Origin: Chionoecetes opilio
Taxonomy: Eukaryota > Arthropoda > Malacostraca > Decapoda > Majidae
Direction: 5' to 3'
DNA: 64,000 bases
Assembly (NCBI GenBank): GCA_016584305.1
Contig: JACEEZ010018929.1
Span: 62,001 to 126,000, forward strand
Part shown: in pieces, positions 34,201 to 49,200 of the stretch
Layout of the letters: each line of letters begins with the position of its first letter
Position numbering within the stretch: the stretch's first letter is position 1
Translations under genes and position numbers: made by a program
The notes under the pieces: model-generated
Told to the model about the DNA's origin: nothing
Database searches by the model: none
Seen by the model: only the letters and a program-made list of their open reading frames with translations

Positions 34201-37200
34201 AGGTAAGGTCTTGTGTTTGTTGGGTTATTTAGCTTAAATAAGATAATCTGATGGTGCGCTGTCGCCCAGCCGCCCTGACTGGCTGGCAGCAGCCGGCCAG
34301 TGCGGTGCACTACTTGCCGCCTCATGGACAATGGAAATGCACTTTTTAGCTGGTTCTCGGTGTAAATGAATATTTAATTTTAGGTTTCCGGAAGTTGATA
34401 ATGGGTCCACTAGATACTAAAGTAGTAATTATACAGAAAACTTAAGTATTAAGACTGGAGTGAGAGCTTAGTTCTCTTCCATAATTACCCCTAATTTAAC
34501 CTAACCTAACCATTTCTGCCTGAAATCACTAGTTTTCTTTTATTAAATGAGGGGGTGGGGGGGGGAGTTGAAAGGGTATAATTAAAGATTTAGATTTCCA
34601 CCAAACACAAGTGCCATTCATTCAAAACATAAAAAATCATGGGAATCAGATGCGTCGTCTGTGAAAACAGTACAGTGTACAGTAACCTCCCGAGTTTCAC
34701 GCTATGCGAGTTTCGCGCTGAGTCCTAAATTCTTACCATCCCGACTTTTGCGCTGCTTCGTACTTTTTTTTTTTTTTTGGTGTAGGTGTGCCTACAGCGC
34801 TGTTAGGCAGTGACCTCCAGGGGTGGGATGGTAGACCCTGGAGGTTCCCTCGAGGGCTGTGATAATCGTAATGAGTAATCGTAGGTAGAGTTAATGGGCA
34901 GCATGTGGGTGTTCTTAGGCCACTCGATGGTGCAGAGAAAGATTTTATATCTTACGGTAATATCAAAATCAAGATCAAGATCAAGTATCGCTAAAGAAGT
35001 AAATAGTCATATGTACAGATGGAACAAGGGTGTTAGCAAGACGTGTGTGATGTGTGAGACAGGAGTGGATCAAACTGTGGATGCTGGAATGTGAACGCTA
35101 TGAGTAAGCTAGAACAAAGATGTTGGAGGTAGTGGTAGGAGAAGTCGAAGTGGAAGAATGGCGAGAGATGAGAGACAGGAGTGTGGATAGACAGATGGAG
35201 TACCTGCTGGGGTTGTGTGCTGAGTGGAGGAGTGACAGTAGTGTGGCTGAAAGTGTAAAAGAATTCTTAGAGAATTCTTGGAGAGCACGCATGAGAGAGA
35301 ATGAGAGGCAGGGGGCCCCTCAGTGAGGGAGGACCCCGTATGGGGTATGAATGTGATGCAGAGAGAGGAATGAGGGGAAAATGAAACACATAGTTTGCTT
35401 TCCCCTTTTGCTTCTCTCCCAACAGAATACAACGTGTGTGGGAGAATGCCGGACCAAAGGCTTCTCCGACAGCATCAGCTGGGTGACAGCCAACTCAAGC
35501 TAAAGCTCGTAGGTCCTCTCCTTTCCTCCCCTCCTGTCCTCTAGTTTTGGCCGAACACCCCGGGAGGCGGGTCACAAACCCCCAGCTAACACCCGGTACC
35601 CATTCACTGCTGGGTGGACAGGGGCTTGGGGCATTTTCAGGGAATTTTTTGGGGGAGAAAGTGACTAAATAAGCATTTTTAGTGTTTTCAATACCCGAGT
35701 TTCGTAATCCTCGAGTTTAGCGCTATGCCTTGTGAAGAAAGCAAGCGCCAAACTCGAGAGGGTACTGTTGTACCCAATTACGAAATTATACCCAAAAAAG
35801 TACCACAACCACTTACAAATCAGTAAATTAGTTCGTACTTTCCGTACTTTCAACCAGGAATTGAGTATGAAGTCAAATAAAAAGTACTCTTTTCCCATGT
35901 ACTTTGATGTGTTAGAAGTGATGGTCACATTAAAAACCGTCGGAAATGCCTCATTTTGCCTTTATCCCCCCTCCGGTTTCAACTAGTTATACCAACCAGA
36001 AATGGTTAGGTTAGGGCTAGGTTAGATGTAGGGTTTGATTTAGTACCAGATGATCTCAAGAAAAGCAAAGAAAAAACATTTCAATTCTACAGCAGTACGG
36101 GATGTTTGCGGGGCGGGCCGCCCACAACTAAAAACAAACCTTGATTTCCACCAAACGAGTGCCAGGTTGGTTCTAATCAGGGCTTTGAAACAGTGTAAGA
36201 GAATGAAAATGAAAACCTAAATAAGCGAAATTATGCTCGGAACAAAAACGGAAACGAAAACGTTATCATATTTACTGTTCCGAAGCAAAAAAGATATTTT
36301 AAAATCCCTGTAACCGGTTAATAACATTACTTTTTCGTTCTATGCCATATTTGGTCAATAATCGCGTATCCCATCTCATCTCTGCTAGAAGCAAACACAA
36401 GAGAAGTCTGGCTTAAACTCACCGAATGCATTTTCAAGTACTGGTCGAACATGGCTGTAGCTAACCCAGACTTACACAAACTTGCTGTGTCCGTCATAGC
36501 ACTACCAGTCACTCAAGTTAGTGTGGAACGTGCCTTTTCCGGCTTGAAGTTAATTCTCTCCTCTCTAAGATCATCCCTAAACAACAAGGTTCTAGAGGAC
36601 ATTCTATCCTCCCACTAAACAGACAGTACGGACTGTTGACAAGAGCCGTGTTGTTAAGTACTCAATTATGTAGTTCAGCTTCACCAACATGATTCCCAAG
36701 CTTGCGAAGTTTAATACATATATAGATGATTTACAGTTTTGCACCATGTTTCCTGTAAATTAGGCATAAATTTACTACCTTCTGCAGAAATTAATTCTAC
36801 TGTATTTGTTCACTAGGCAATTAGAGAGAACTGCAACTCCGAAATGCCAGTGGTCGCTGGCAGTTTTAACTCACAATTTGGTGAAAAGTTGGTCAACTTG
36901 AAAGAAAAATATGAGCTTATTCCACTGCACTTAAAACACAAAAGTATAATTTTAAGAACGATTTTCTTCTATATGTATATTGTATAGAAGCCTGAGTCTG
37001 TAAAACATGCATTTAACCAAATAACCAAGTAGGTTATAGTTGAGGAGGCGAGGTAAATGTTACTCTATGATATTATATAGTCAATAACGTATGTTTAGAA
37101 GTTATCTATACCTAGGCAGTCATATGTTCCTGTTATTATTGTGTATCAATCAGATAGAAAGCCTGGAAGTGCAATGAGTCGACGCGTGAAGTGGCAATGT

Positions 37201-40200
37201 TTTGATTCAATCTCCCCGCCACAATCTCCCCGCCGCGGCGTATCGCCTCCACAATTATAACCTACATTGTCGCAGCAACAAGCCGATTTCGGCATTCTTT
37301 ATTCTTCGTTTTTCCAAGGCATTGCTTATTGTATTTTGACAAGCGTTTGCCAGACGCAGCAGTACTGTCTTAGAAAACAGTGTGAACATCACCCAAATTT
37401 TACATGCCACAATATACATGTTAAAAATATATTAAGCTTTGCTACTCGAGGCGAGTAATTTGCATTAAATTGCTATTATAGAACGTTCCATCGTAATGAA
37501 TGTCATCCATATAATTAGTAGAACAACAGAAGAACTATATTTTTTGGTATTCAGATGCGGTGCATCAATGTTTATCGCGAAATTAATTTATGAAAAATAT
37601 TAGTCGCGGAGCCAAAACACAGTAGACCAACCTTTGAGTTAAAACTGCCAGCGACCACTGGCATTTCTCGAGTTTCAGTTCTCTCTAATTGACGATGTGG
37701 TTTTGTTTCAAAGTCGAAAATTGTGCCCAAATTGCGCTTAAATAGTGAAAAGATGCACCACTTTTTATTTTATTTGTGAAGAGTAACTATGTTCGACCTT
37801 TAAGGGGGTGGCTGATCAAAAAAAAAAACTTTATTTATTGGGTTATTGCTATAATATTTACACCAGGAGTTAGGGAAACCATATACATGAATTCTAGCCC
37901 AATAAACCCATTCTGCGACCGTTTTATTTTTTACCCTTTCACCCCTTTCGGAAAATATACGAAAAATTCAAATGGCTACTACTTCTATAATAATTGCTCA
38001 ACAGGCATGAAATTAATATGGTACAAGGACCTTGTTCAGACCTTCAAACTTATAGAGATAAATCGTAGTGAAAATCACTTGTTTGCAGAATATGATTTTT
38101 TTTGATTTTCAGCTCTGGCGTGAACCCTCGAAAGAGGGGAAAAAAAAAAAAAAAAAAAAAAAAATTCAACCCTTACATTTATCGATAAAAACTCTCTATA
38201 GAAGCAATCAGGCAGGTCTAGGCATGTTGCATGTGAATTTTCATTGAAATATTTAAAAAAATGAAGGACTAGTTTCAGTTTGAAGGTTGAAAACTTGTGT
38301 TTTGAGATATGGGCCGCTAAAGTTTTCGTTGACTTTGAACTCCTATATTATGATCCATAAGTAGGTGATATCATGGTAGGAGTATTTATAACATATAGAA
38401 TAATATTTCTTCTTATTGAATCATATATGTTGATGCCCAGGCAAATAATCCTCTGTCTTCAGGCTCCTGGTCCCCCCCATGAAGGGTTAGGGGGTTAATC
38501 CCCATAACTACGAAACTAAGGAGAATTTTGATGAAATACTCCACATCCAGACTGTGATTGCCGTACGCAGCTCCAGGAATTTTATTACATTTTTCGTTTT
38601 TTTTCTCCAATTTTTGACCAGCCGCCCCCCTTAATTATTGTGAATTTTTGTCTTCGTGATATGCATCACGTTCCCTTATTTTATTATACCTTCCATTCGT
38701 GCAATCATTAAGCTATGATACTGCAGTTGGGTTTAAGAACATGCTTAGATTAATATCCAGTGTTGTGTTCTTCCAACTAGACACGGGTTAAGCCATACAT
38801 CCAGGTTGGTTAGTGATGTTTATTTGCTGGTACAGAGCTTGTGTGTGGTACAGAGGTCTGTGTCTAACTGAGTGTCTCACCATGAGACACCCTTTATATC
38901 TTGCCGGATGCCTAATTTCATAATTGGCTGTTGAGACCTGACGCCTGACCAGAGGACACCTGAAGGTGATTAGCCAGCTGTTCAGTGGTGAGATCTGTAG
39001 GACAGGATAAGAGAGAGGCGTGGACTGGACGGTGATTAACTCTAGTGCCCTGGGAGGTAATCAGCCAGCTGTGGTGTTCACCACAGCAAATGTAGTGACC
39101 CTCGTCTACATGGTTGATAAACAGACACCCTGGGTTGTTGGTTGGTTTATTGTGGAGAGAGCAGTTGTTGGTGGTACAGTGGTTGAGCTCTAAGTGACTG
39201 CCTCTACAAGAGTCTCCCTTTATAAATGGGCCGCGATACTCAAGACCTGATGACCTGACGCCTGAACACCTGGCGACGGCTGAGGTCGGGCTTATGAGAT
39301 TAGTGTATTGCCTAGGGAGTGGATTAGCCAGCTGTGGAGTGACTCATACCACAAGTCACTACAGTGACTACTGTAGTGACTTGTGGTATGAGTGTGTGTT
39401 TCTTGTGTTTGCTATAGTTTATTTTAGCTTGAAAAACGTCTTTTTTTTTTATTGATGGGGTCCTGGAACCAAACCTATATTTTACCATTAGTTATGTGTT
39501 TCGTTATACGAGATTTCGCTTTACGAGTATGCCAGGTGGAACCTAACTGCTCGTATCTTCGGGACCTCCCTGTATTCATAGCCTAATGCTTGGTGCGCCA
39601 AATTTTGGTGTGAGTGTCCTAGGTTCGAGTCCTTGGAGTACCACATGTATTCATTGATTTCATTTATTAGGTTTATTTAAGTAGTGGGTTGGTGATATTA
39701 CGGATTAGTATATTTTTTGCCGTACGGTATATAATATTAATAAATAATTTAGTGATGCATGTCTTTACTTTACGGCAACTGAGATTGCATACTCCTACAC
39801 TACGCTTCTTGTATTGTATATGTAAATGTGTTGCCTAATTTTAGTCGTATAATAATATAGTTCTTACGACATCTAAGGGTTTGATTTTGTTGGATACTGT
39901 GCACCATGAAATGTATGGCTTTATTAACATCTATAAGAATGTAGTCATGTATAGGCATTATTATTTATTTGGGCTAATAGCATATTCATTACATGGTTTG
40001 AGAATAACGTTCAAACCGGTTTTCATTTCTTTCTAACCGGTTCAGGAACGCTATTTTTGGAGGAGGAACGAAAAACGAAACGTTAATAATACTGTTTCTG
40101 ATCGGAACGAACCGTTTGAAAAATAAATTTGTTTTTAAGCCCTGGTTCTAATGCAGTTTGATACATTACAAGGCACGTAGTTATAACCATCCTAAACTTT

Positions 40201-43200
40201 TAAATCTGATCATTTACAGTACATGCAATAGCTTGATCAGTTAGGTTAGGTTATGTAACCAATGTCCAGGTTAGGTTAGTGAACTATCGGAGGTGTCTGG
40301 GCTGCCCCCCAGTTAGGTCAGGTTACATAACCGATGTTCACGTATTGTGTCAAGACTGCAGTTTTACAGTGTTTTGGGACAAGCGAAGAATGTGGTGTCC
40401 AATAATGAAATGCCATTTATTCTTCCTTCTCATCTATCACAAGTGAGACTGTCACAGAAAATTTCCTCGTCAACGAGTGTTTTACTGTCGGCAAGAGTTC
40501 TCGGTTGATGCTTCGGCAAGATTCCGATCGGCGACAGTTCCATAATGGTAGGTTTAGTTCAGCTCTCTTAGTTTAACTATATTTTAAACTAAACTAAACC
40601 TAACTTTAACCTTAAGGGGAGCATCACACGAATATTTATGAAAAAAAAGGCAATATAAAAAAAAATTATCATGCGTGGTTGAACACTTGAGCAGGCTTGT
40701 GACAAAGTATTATAAAGAAAGCAGCAAAAATGAAAACTTTATGGCTGATTCTCCCCCCCCCCCCCGGACGGAGCGCGAATGTGTCACCTCTAAGATTGAG
40801 CGGGAACGGGAATGAGGAGTGAGTGAGTTGGGCCGGGAGATGCGGTCAAACCTATCTATATGAGAGGTCAAGGGTCGCGCGAGAGAGACACCTGGTCAAG
40901 GGGGCGTGACATTAGGAAAATACCAGAGAGACAGCTGCCTAGTCGGTGTAGATCAAACGAATATAGAAAGAAGGTGATAAGAGAGCAATTGGAGAGAGTA
41001 CACCTACAGTACAGTACAGTACTACCTATTCTGTAGAAAAAGCATTCTGAAAGAGAAAATAGCACACAAAATAACATAACTGCACATTAATTAAACATAA
41101 AACATGCATAACAAGCAAAAAAGAGGTTGTACTGTAGGGGACGCCGAATGATACAAGAGAGGGTAGTGTAGCGGTCCCAAGGTTGGGGCTGCACACCTGG
41201 CTAATTACCCCTAAAGGTCAGGCAGCGCCATATGCTTAATTACCTACACGCCTTGCTAGGGGTGACCTGACTGGGGTCCAGTGGGGAGGGGTGCACAGAC
41301 CTCTTCCACTGCCCACAAACTCGTCTCTGCACATCTGAATCATTGTACATCATCATACAGCCCAGATGCATACGTGGTAGGGTGCGCATTTTGAACTTGG
41401 TAATTTTACTCACCCTGGTTTGAATGTCGTAGCATTGGATTTTCGATCTCGTATATTGAAAATAGACCCTAATTTACTCAGCTCGTATCATTGATTTATC
41501 ATATACCGAATGCTCGTATAACGGGACTTCCCTGTATTGATAAGCCTACAACCCAATTCAACCCTACTATCCACCGATAAGTATCTTAGTTATTTGACTA
41601 GCTGGGGTATTGTGTTGGGATGAGATAGACAATGGGTTTTTTATAGATATGATATCAAATAAATATGTGTTTGTGACATAAATTTCTACAAGACTTGTAT
41701 GACAAAAGATTAGCCCTTCATAAGGTAGTAAGCGAGATAAGGCAGGGGCGATAAAAATAATCTTAACCATAAATTTTTACCACTAACTTAGTCTGGGCAT
41801 TGATTACGTAACCTAACCTCACTTGGGGGTTTACACCCCCCCCAGCCCCCCCTTGTTATTTTTCATTTCCGATGGGTGTTGTAGGGGTTAAAAATGCTGC
41901 AAATGATCATACATATGATCATTTGCAGCATTTTTGCAGCATATGTACAAGTTGAGGCAGTTATAACTACGTCCCTTGTAATGCTTTAAACTGCAGCAGA
42001 ACCAATTGCCAGATTAATTCAAAAGGAAAATTTTTACACTGGGACCAGAATTCTCTATACAATTAGGAGTAGCTATGGTTTCTGATTACCTTAATGGATT
42101 CTAAGAAACTTTCTGTCTCTGAGTTTCCATCGGAAATCACTACTTTCGAAGATATAAGATGTTTTTAATGGGAAGGTGAGTGTATAGGATATGAAAAAAA
42201 ACTAACCTAACCCTGCCTTACGACTCAATAACCTAACCTAACCCCACGTTTTAACCTCCTAACTAAAGCCAAATTCGCATTAAAAAGTGTCCGCGGCAAG
42301 GGAGGAACAGAGGCGATGCAGGTCACAAGAGGAAGAAGAGTGAGGCGCACACAAACCCTTGTCTCTCGCCTCCCTATAAACTTCTTATTATTATTATTAT
42401 TGTGACCTTTTCTGCTTATTATCACTTTGTAGGTTGTCTGTCAAGCTCGGGGTCGAACTTGACACATATCTGTGGTGTGGTCTAGGAAGGAGTTGGACAG
42501 ATTGGAAGTAACACTGAACAAAGCAGGCAGAATAGCATTAGGTGCCAATAGGTATGTGGCAGTGGAAGCGATTAGAGGAGACATGGGATGGAGCACGTTC
42601 AGAGAGAGGATAGCAAAGGCAGGACTGAGGTACAGAGCTAGACTGCAATGAATGGATGACAGCAAATGGGCAAGTAAGGTTTGGGACTGGAATATGTATG
42701 GGAAGTGGATGAAAGACTCAGTAAAAGTGGAAAGATGGACAGGTGAACTGGGAATGTTTGTGACAGGAGTGATGAGAAGGAAAGCAAAAAGGAAATAAAT
42801 AGGAGAGTGGAAGAGAAAGGGAAAGAAGAATGGCTGAGGGGAATGAGTGAGAAATCAACACTGGAATGGTACAGGAGAAAGGACCAGCCACGGTATGAAA
42901 GGTTCTATGATGGTGGCTATGGAGGGACCTACTCTTCAGAGCCAGGAAACAAAGTCGCTGGAGGTAAATAGTCGTATGTACAGATGGAAGAATGATGGCA
43001 GCAAGGTGTGTGTGATGTGTGTGACAGGAGTGGATGAAACCGTGGAGCACTTGATGCTGGAATGTGAACGGTATGAGTATGCTAGAACAAAGATGTTGGA
43101 GGTAGTGGTAGGAGAGGTCGGAGTGGAAGAATGGCGAGAGATGAGAGACAGGAGAGTGGAGATGGAGTACCTGCTGGGGTTGTGTGCTGAGTGGAGGAGT

Positions 43201-46200
43201 GACAGTCGTGTGATTGAGAGTGTAAAAGAATTCTTGGAGAACTCTTGGAGAGCACGTAGGAGAGAGCATGATAGGCAGGGGGCCCCTCAGTGATGGGGGA
43301 CCCCGTATGAATGTGATGCAGAGAGAGGAAGGAGGGGAAAAAGAAATCCCTAGTTTTGCTTCCCCCTTTTGCTTCTCTCCCAACAGATTATGTGTGTGGG
43401 AGAATGCCGGACCAAAGGCTTCACTGACAGCATCTGCTGGGTGACTCCCAAATCAAGATCAAGATCAAGATCATGTGTTAGGAGAAAATGAGGAAAGTAA
43501 ATAAGAGTAGGAAGTAAATGGAAATGGCCAATTGCTGCTTGACTTTGCAGAGGAGAATGAATTAGAAATTTCTAATGTGACCCTGGCTGAAGGAAGAGTG
43601 ACCTGGAGTGGAAGGGAGAATGAATCTGCCATTGACTTTATGTTAGTGAACCGAAATGCTAGGGAATGGGTGAGAAGTATGTGGGTGGATGAGGAAAGGA
43701 CAATTGACGTAGCGAGTGACCATAACGTCATGGTAATGGAGTATGAGTGTTTGAAGGAAAAAAAAATTGAACGTGAAAGAGGAGAGGAATGGACGTTGGA
43801 AGCTTAGAGATGCAGACTGGGATTATTTCAGAGAAGTGGTGAGTAATGAGGACTGGAAGCTGGGAGAGAATGGTTTGAGGGCTGAGAGAGGTGTGGATGA
43901 GATGAATGAGAGATTGTTAAGGAAACTTAACAAAGCAGCAGAAGAGAGCATAGGCAGAACAAGAAAGAGAGCAAATGGCAGGACAAGAAAGAGTTGGTGG
44001 AACAATGAGATCGACAAGGCCAGGAAAGAAAGGAAACAGTCAAATAGGAAGTGTAGGAGTCTGAGAAAGAATAGGTCAAACAGTGAAACTGAAAGAATAG
44101 AGTATGAAAGGGCATGGGAAGAGTATAAGAGTAAGCAAAAGGAGGTGAAATGCTTGGTGAGGAAGGCAAGAGTGAATGAAGAGAGAAAAGTGATCAGAGA
44201 ACTTAGGGAAAAAGGTGAGGAAGGAGGTAGGGAATGGTATAAGTTCTTGAGAGGAGAAGAGAGTAAACATACAGGAAATGTAGAAGAACTAGTGGTGAAT
44301 GGCAGGTCACTAAGAGAGAAAAAGGAAATGGTCAGAGCTGTAGAAGACTTCTGGAAAGATATTGGAGGTGTGAATGAGCCTGATAGTGACTTAGGGAACG
44401 TCACCTTAGGGAGGAAAATAGAGGAAATGATGGATGAAGAAATTAGAATGGATGAGATTGAAGGGTATGTAAGAAAACTGAAAAATGGAAAGGACCCTGG
44501 AATGGACGGTATCCCAAATGAATTCTATAGAGAGGGTGGTGAGGGAGTAATTGAGGGAATGCACGAGTTGTTTGGACATATATGAAGAGAGGAAAGGGTG
44601 CCTGGTGCCTAGAATGACAGTAGAGTGACCCTCATACATAAGGGAGGACACAAGAGTAGGAAGGAGATTAAGAATTACAGGCCAATAGCGGTGTGTGACA
44701 CGGTATGTAAGATTTTCTGTGGTGTACTGAATGAAAGACTAGGTGAAGTTGTGGAAAGAAATAAGGTGATGGGTGAAGAGCAGAATGGATTCAGAAAAGA
44801 CAGAAGAGGTGAGGACAATTGTTTGTAGTGAATGAAGTGATTGAGAGAACAAGGAAGGATGGAAGAAAGAAATATCTAGCCTTTCTAGATATTGAGAAAG
44901 CGAATGACAGAGTGGATAGGAGAATGCTATGTAAGGTATTGGAGACGATTGGCATGAGTGAGAAGGTTGTTAAAATAATAAGCAGTATGCATGAGAACAC
45001 ACAGGCCAAGTTCAGTATGGGTGACCTCGAGACTGGATGGGTGAATAGTAAGAGAGGAGTAAGACAGGGCTGTGTCCTTTCTCCTCTACTTTTGGGATTA
45101 TATGTTGAGGAAATGGCAGTGAGAGTGAAGCGTACAGGTCTGGGTGTGAAAATTGGAGATGAAGTGTTGAGTGTACTGATGTATGCAGATGATGTGGTGA
45201 TCCTTAGTGAAAACCACAATGAGCTACAAGAGATGCTGAATACTGTGACTGAGTATGGAAGGGACTTCAATGTTAGGCTCAGTAAGGAGAAGAGTCAGGT
45301 GTTGGTGGTGAATGGGGATGACTCTGATGATGACAGGATTTGGATGGTGGGTGGGAATGAAATAAAGAGAACGAAAGAGTACAAGTATCTGGGTATTTGG
45401 TTGGATGATAAAGGATGTGAGAAAACTAAACATGAGAGGATAGCTAGAGCCAACCAGTGGGTTGGAAGGCTAGGCAGTGTGGCAAGATGTCGGGCCAACA
45501 AGTATGAAGTGGAGAGGACTATGGAAGGGTGTGGCAGTCCCTAGCATTATGTATGGCCTGGAAACAATGGTGTGGTCTAGGAAGGAGTTGGACAGATTGG
45601 AAGTAACACAGAACAAAGCAGGCAGAATAGCATTAGGTGCCAATAGGTATGTGGCAGTGGAAGCGATTAGAGGAGACATGGGATGGAGCACGTTCAGAGA
45701 GAGGATAGCAAAGGCAGGACTGAGGTACAGAGCTAGACTGCAATGAATGGATGACAGCAAGTGGGCAAGTAAGGTTTGGGACTGGAATATGTATGGGAAG
45801 TGGATGAAAGACTCAGTAAAAGTGGAAAGATGGACAGGTGAACTGGGAATGTTTGTGACAGGAGTGGATGAAACCGTGGAGCACTTGATGCTGGAATGTG
45901 AACGGTATGAGTATGCTAGAACAAAGATGTTGGAGGTAGTGGTAGGAGAAGTCGGAGTGGAAGAATGGAGAGAGATGAGAGACAGGAGTGTGGAGATGGA
46001 GTACCTGCTGGGGTTGTGTGCTGAGTGGAGGAGTGACAGTCGTGTGATTGAGTGTAAAAGAATTCTTGGAGAATTCTTGGAGAGCACATAGGAGAGAGAA
46101 TGAGAGGCAGGGAGCCCCTCAGTGATGGGGGACCCCGTGTGGGTGTGGTGCTGGGAGGGGTGGGAGGGGGGTGAAACACCTTGCTGTGTTCCCCCCCCCC

Positions 46201-49200
46201 CCCCCTTGCTTCTCTCCCAACAGATTACGCGTGTGGGAGAACGCCGGACCAAAGGCTTCACCGACAGCATCCGCTGGGTGACTCCCAAATCAAGATCAAG
46301 ATCAAGATCATTCCTTCTTTGCCACTCTGTTAAACTAAGAGTGAAGAGGAGAGAGGTGAACCCGGTGCCAATAGCAGCACCGAGGAATGTGGCAGAAGAA
46401 CCAGAAGGAGGGGCCGCACAGCCCAACAGGAACTAGCTGGAGATCAAAACAATCACTGGAGGAGACGAGGAGGACAGACAAAAGACACAGAACGAGGAAG
46501 AAAAGACACCACCCAGGCGAGAGAATACATGAAGTTTGGATGTGTAAATGTGAGGGGTTGGGGTGTTGGTAAATATGAGGATGTATGCAAGGAATTGAGT
46601 GAATGGAAATTTGAACTATTGTGTGACTGAAACTCATTTAAGAGACGATATACGAATGCATGATAGTGAGTATGAGATGATTGGAAAAGGATGGAAAAAA
46701 CAAGAGAAACTAGGAGGAGGGGTTGCCTTTCTTCATAGAAAGGAAGGAAACCTTAAAGTAGATGAGATAAACGTGAGTAACAGTGCCATGAGTGAGGATG
46801 TTCTTGCTGTCAGAGTAGAATGTTTGGGTCAGCACGACAAGCGAAAAAAGTTTATAGCGATTGTGGTGTACATGACGATTGAAGGTGATAGAGCAGGGAG
46901 AGAGAACAGAATGAAGTACAACATTCTGAAGAAGATTTTTAGAGACCATGCCGGAGAGAGTGTGATGGTTATGGGTGATATGAATGCACATCTGGGTATG
47001 CTAGGAGAGCAAATAAATAAAAATGGAGAAATGCTTGCTGAATTTATAGATGAGTTGGAGCTAGAAAGCCTGAATGAGACTGTGGCAGAGGGTCGCATGA
47101 TGTGGAATGCAAGGAACCAAGAGTCTGCAATTGACTATGTGTTGGTGAATGGCAAAATGCGATAGTGTTGCACGAATGTGGATAGATGAAGATGGAATAA
47201 TTGATATTGTGTCTGATCACAATATGCTTGTAGTGGACTGTATGATGTGGAGTAAAAGTGAGCCAAAAGTAAGGACGGTGAAGAACAAATGGAGGTTGAG
47301 AGATGCAAATTGGGAAGATTTTCAAGTGTGTCTGAGTGAGATGTGGGACAGAGAGAGCATACAGGAGGTGAATGAGCTAAATGAGAGACTAATGGAAAAT
47401 GTGAGGAGCCCTGCACTTAAAAAAAATAGGGTTTATTAGAACAAATGGAAGTAAGAGAGTGAATAAACCATGGTGGAATGAGGATATTAGAGAGGCAAGG
47501 AAGGAACGAAAAAGGTTACAGGCAATGTAGAGGGTTAAAGAAAAGGAGGCAAGAAAGCGAAGAAGCGGAGGATGAATACCAGAATGCATGGACACTGGAC
47601 AGAATATGTGAAACAGCAGCGACCAACAAAACAAAAGATAAGAGATGCAAAAGTTATGTGTGACAGGAGTAAGATCCGATCCCTGAAAGAGAAAGGACTT
47701 GCAGGTGGGTGTGAGTGGTACAGATTCATGAGAGGAGAAAAGATGGCTGGGAATGAAGATGTGAAAGTCTTGAAAGTAAATGCTGAGTGTGTAACAGATG
47801 AGACAAAAATCAAAGAGGTTATAAAAAACTTTTGGGAAGACATAGGAGGCGTGGGTGAAATCTTTGATGTAAGACCAGAATGTATAACGTTGGAAAGAAA
47901 AGATGCGGAAGAGTTGAATGAATGGATTAGCAGGGATGAAGTAGAGAAGTGTGTAAGGAGGCAAAAGAATGAAAAAGCAGCAGGCCCGGATGAAATACCA
48001 TATGAGATGTACAAGAATGGAGGTGAGGTGGTGATTGACAGAATGACTGACCTATTTAACCGTGTGTGGGAAGAAGAAAGGGTGCCTAGAAAATGGAATG
48101 AATGTAGAGTGACTCTGTTGCATAAAGGAGGATACAAGAGTAAGAGTGAATTGAAGAACTATAGACCAATAGCCCTAATGAATACAGTAGGTAAAGTATT
48201 TAGTGCAGTGTTGAATGAAAGGTTGTGTAAATGGTTGGAGAGAGCTATGGTGTTAGGTGAGGAGCAAAATGGTTTTCGAGTGGATAGGAGAGCAGAGGCC
48301 AACATGTTTGTGGTGAATGAACTAATTGAAAATAATGAAAGGGAGGGAAAGACACTGTACCTTGGGTTCTTAGACATTGAGAAAGCCTATGATAGAGTAA
48401 ACAGAAATGTTATGCAAGGTTTTGGAAAAGGTTGGGTTGAGCCAAAAGATAGTGAACATAGTGAGGAGCATGTATGAAGACACTAGAGCAAAATATAGGC
48501 TCGGTAATATAGAAACAGAATGGGTGAGGAGTGAGAGAGGTGTTAGGCAAGGATGTACTCTGTCCCCAACCTTGTTTAGTCTGTATACTTAGGAACTGGC
48601 AGTAAGGATGAGAAGAATGGATGCAGGAGTGAGAGTAGGAAATGACAAAATAAGTTTGTTTATGTATGCAGATGATATGGTAGTTATGAGTGAGTCGGCC
48701 GAGGAACTCCAGAGCCTGTTAGATGTGGTGAATGAGTATGGGAGAGACTTTGGAGTAAGATTTAGCAATGAGAAAAGTAAGGTGATGATAGTAAATATAA
48801 CAGAGGATGACAGAAACGCTACATGGAGACTGGGAGAGAATGAATTAGAGCAAACTTGTGAATACAAGTACCAAGTGCATGAGTTCCAATGGATGTGGAA
48901 AAGCAAAGGCTGAAAAGATCAGCCAGGTCAATCAGTGGGTTGGTCGACTTGGGAGTGTTGCAAGGATGAGGGCAAGCAAGTATGATGTGTTGAGGGAAGT
49001 GTGGAAGAGTGTGGCTGTCCCAAGCATTATGTATGGTATGGATGTGATTGCATGGAATGAGAGTGAAATAGAGATATTGGAAGTGGGACAGAATAGAGTA
49101 GCAAGAATGGCACTGAATGCACCCAGGTATGCAGCGACTGAAGGTTTGAGAGGTGACATGGGATGGAGTACATTTAGGGAGACATTAGAAAGTGACACTT

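Larger units (their letters stand above)
36170..40152 (+). mobile_element. hAT transposon with nested insertions
   Basis: An identical 8-bp target duplication GTTCTAAT flanks the element (36170-36177, 40145-40152). Ends are CAGGGCTTTGAAACA (36178) and TGTTTTTAAGCCCTG (to 40144), inverted hAT termini. The transposase C-terminal dimerisation domain is at about 36385-36618. The rest of the gene is missing, and the interior holds several later elements. Confidence 0.9.

Noticed and set aside
39580..39660. tRNA gene with a CCA-like end
   Set aside because: Only the T-arm part fits. The D and anticodon arms do not pair well.
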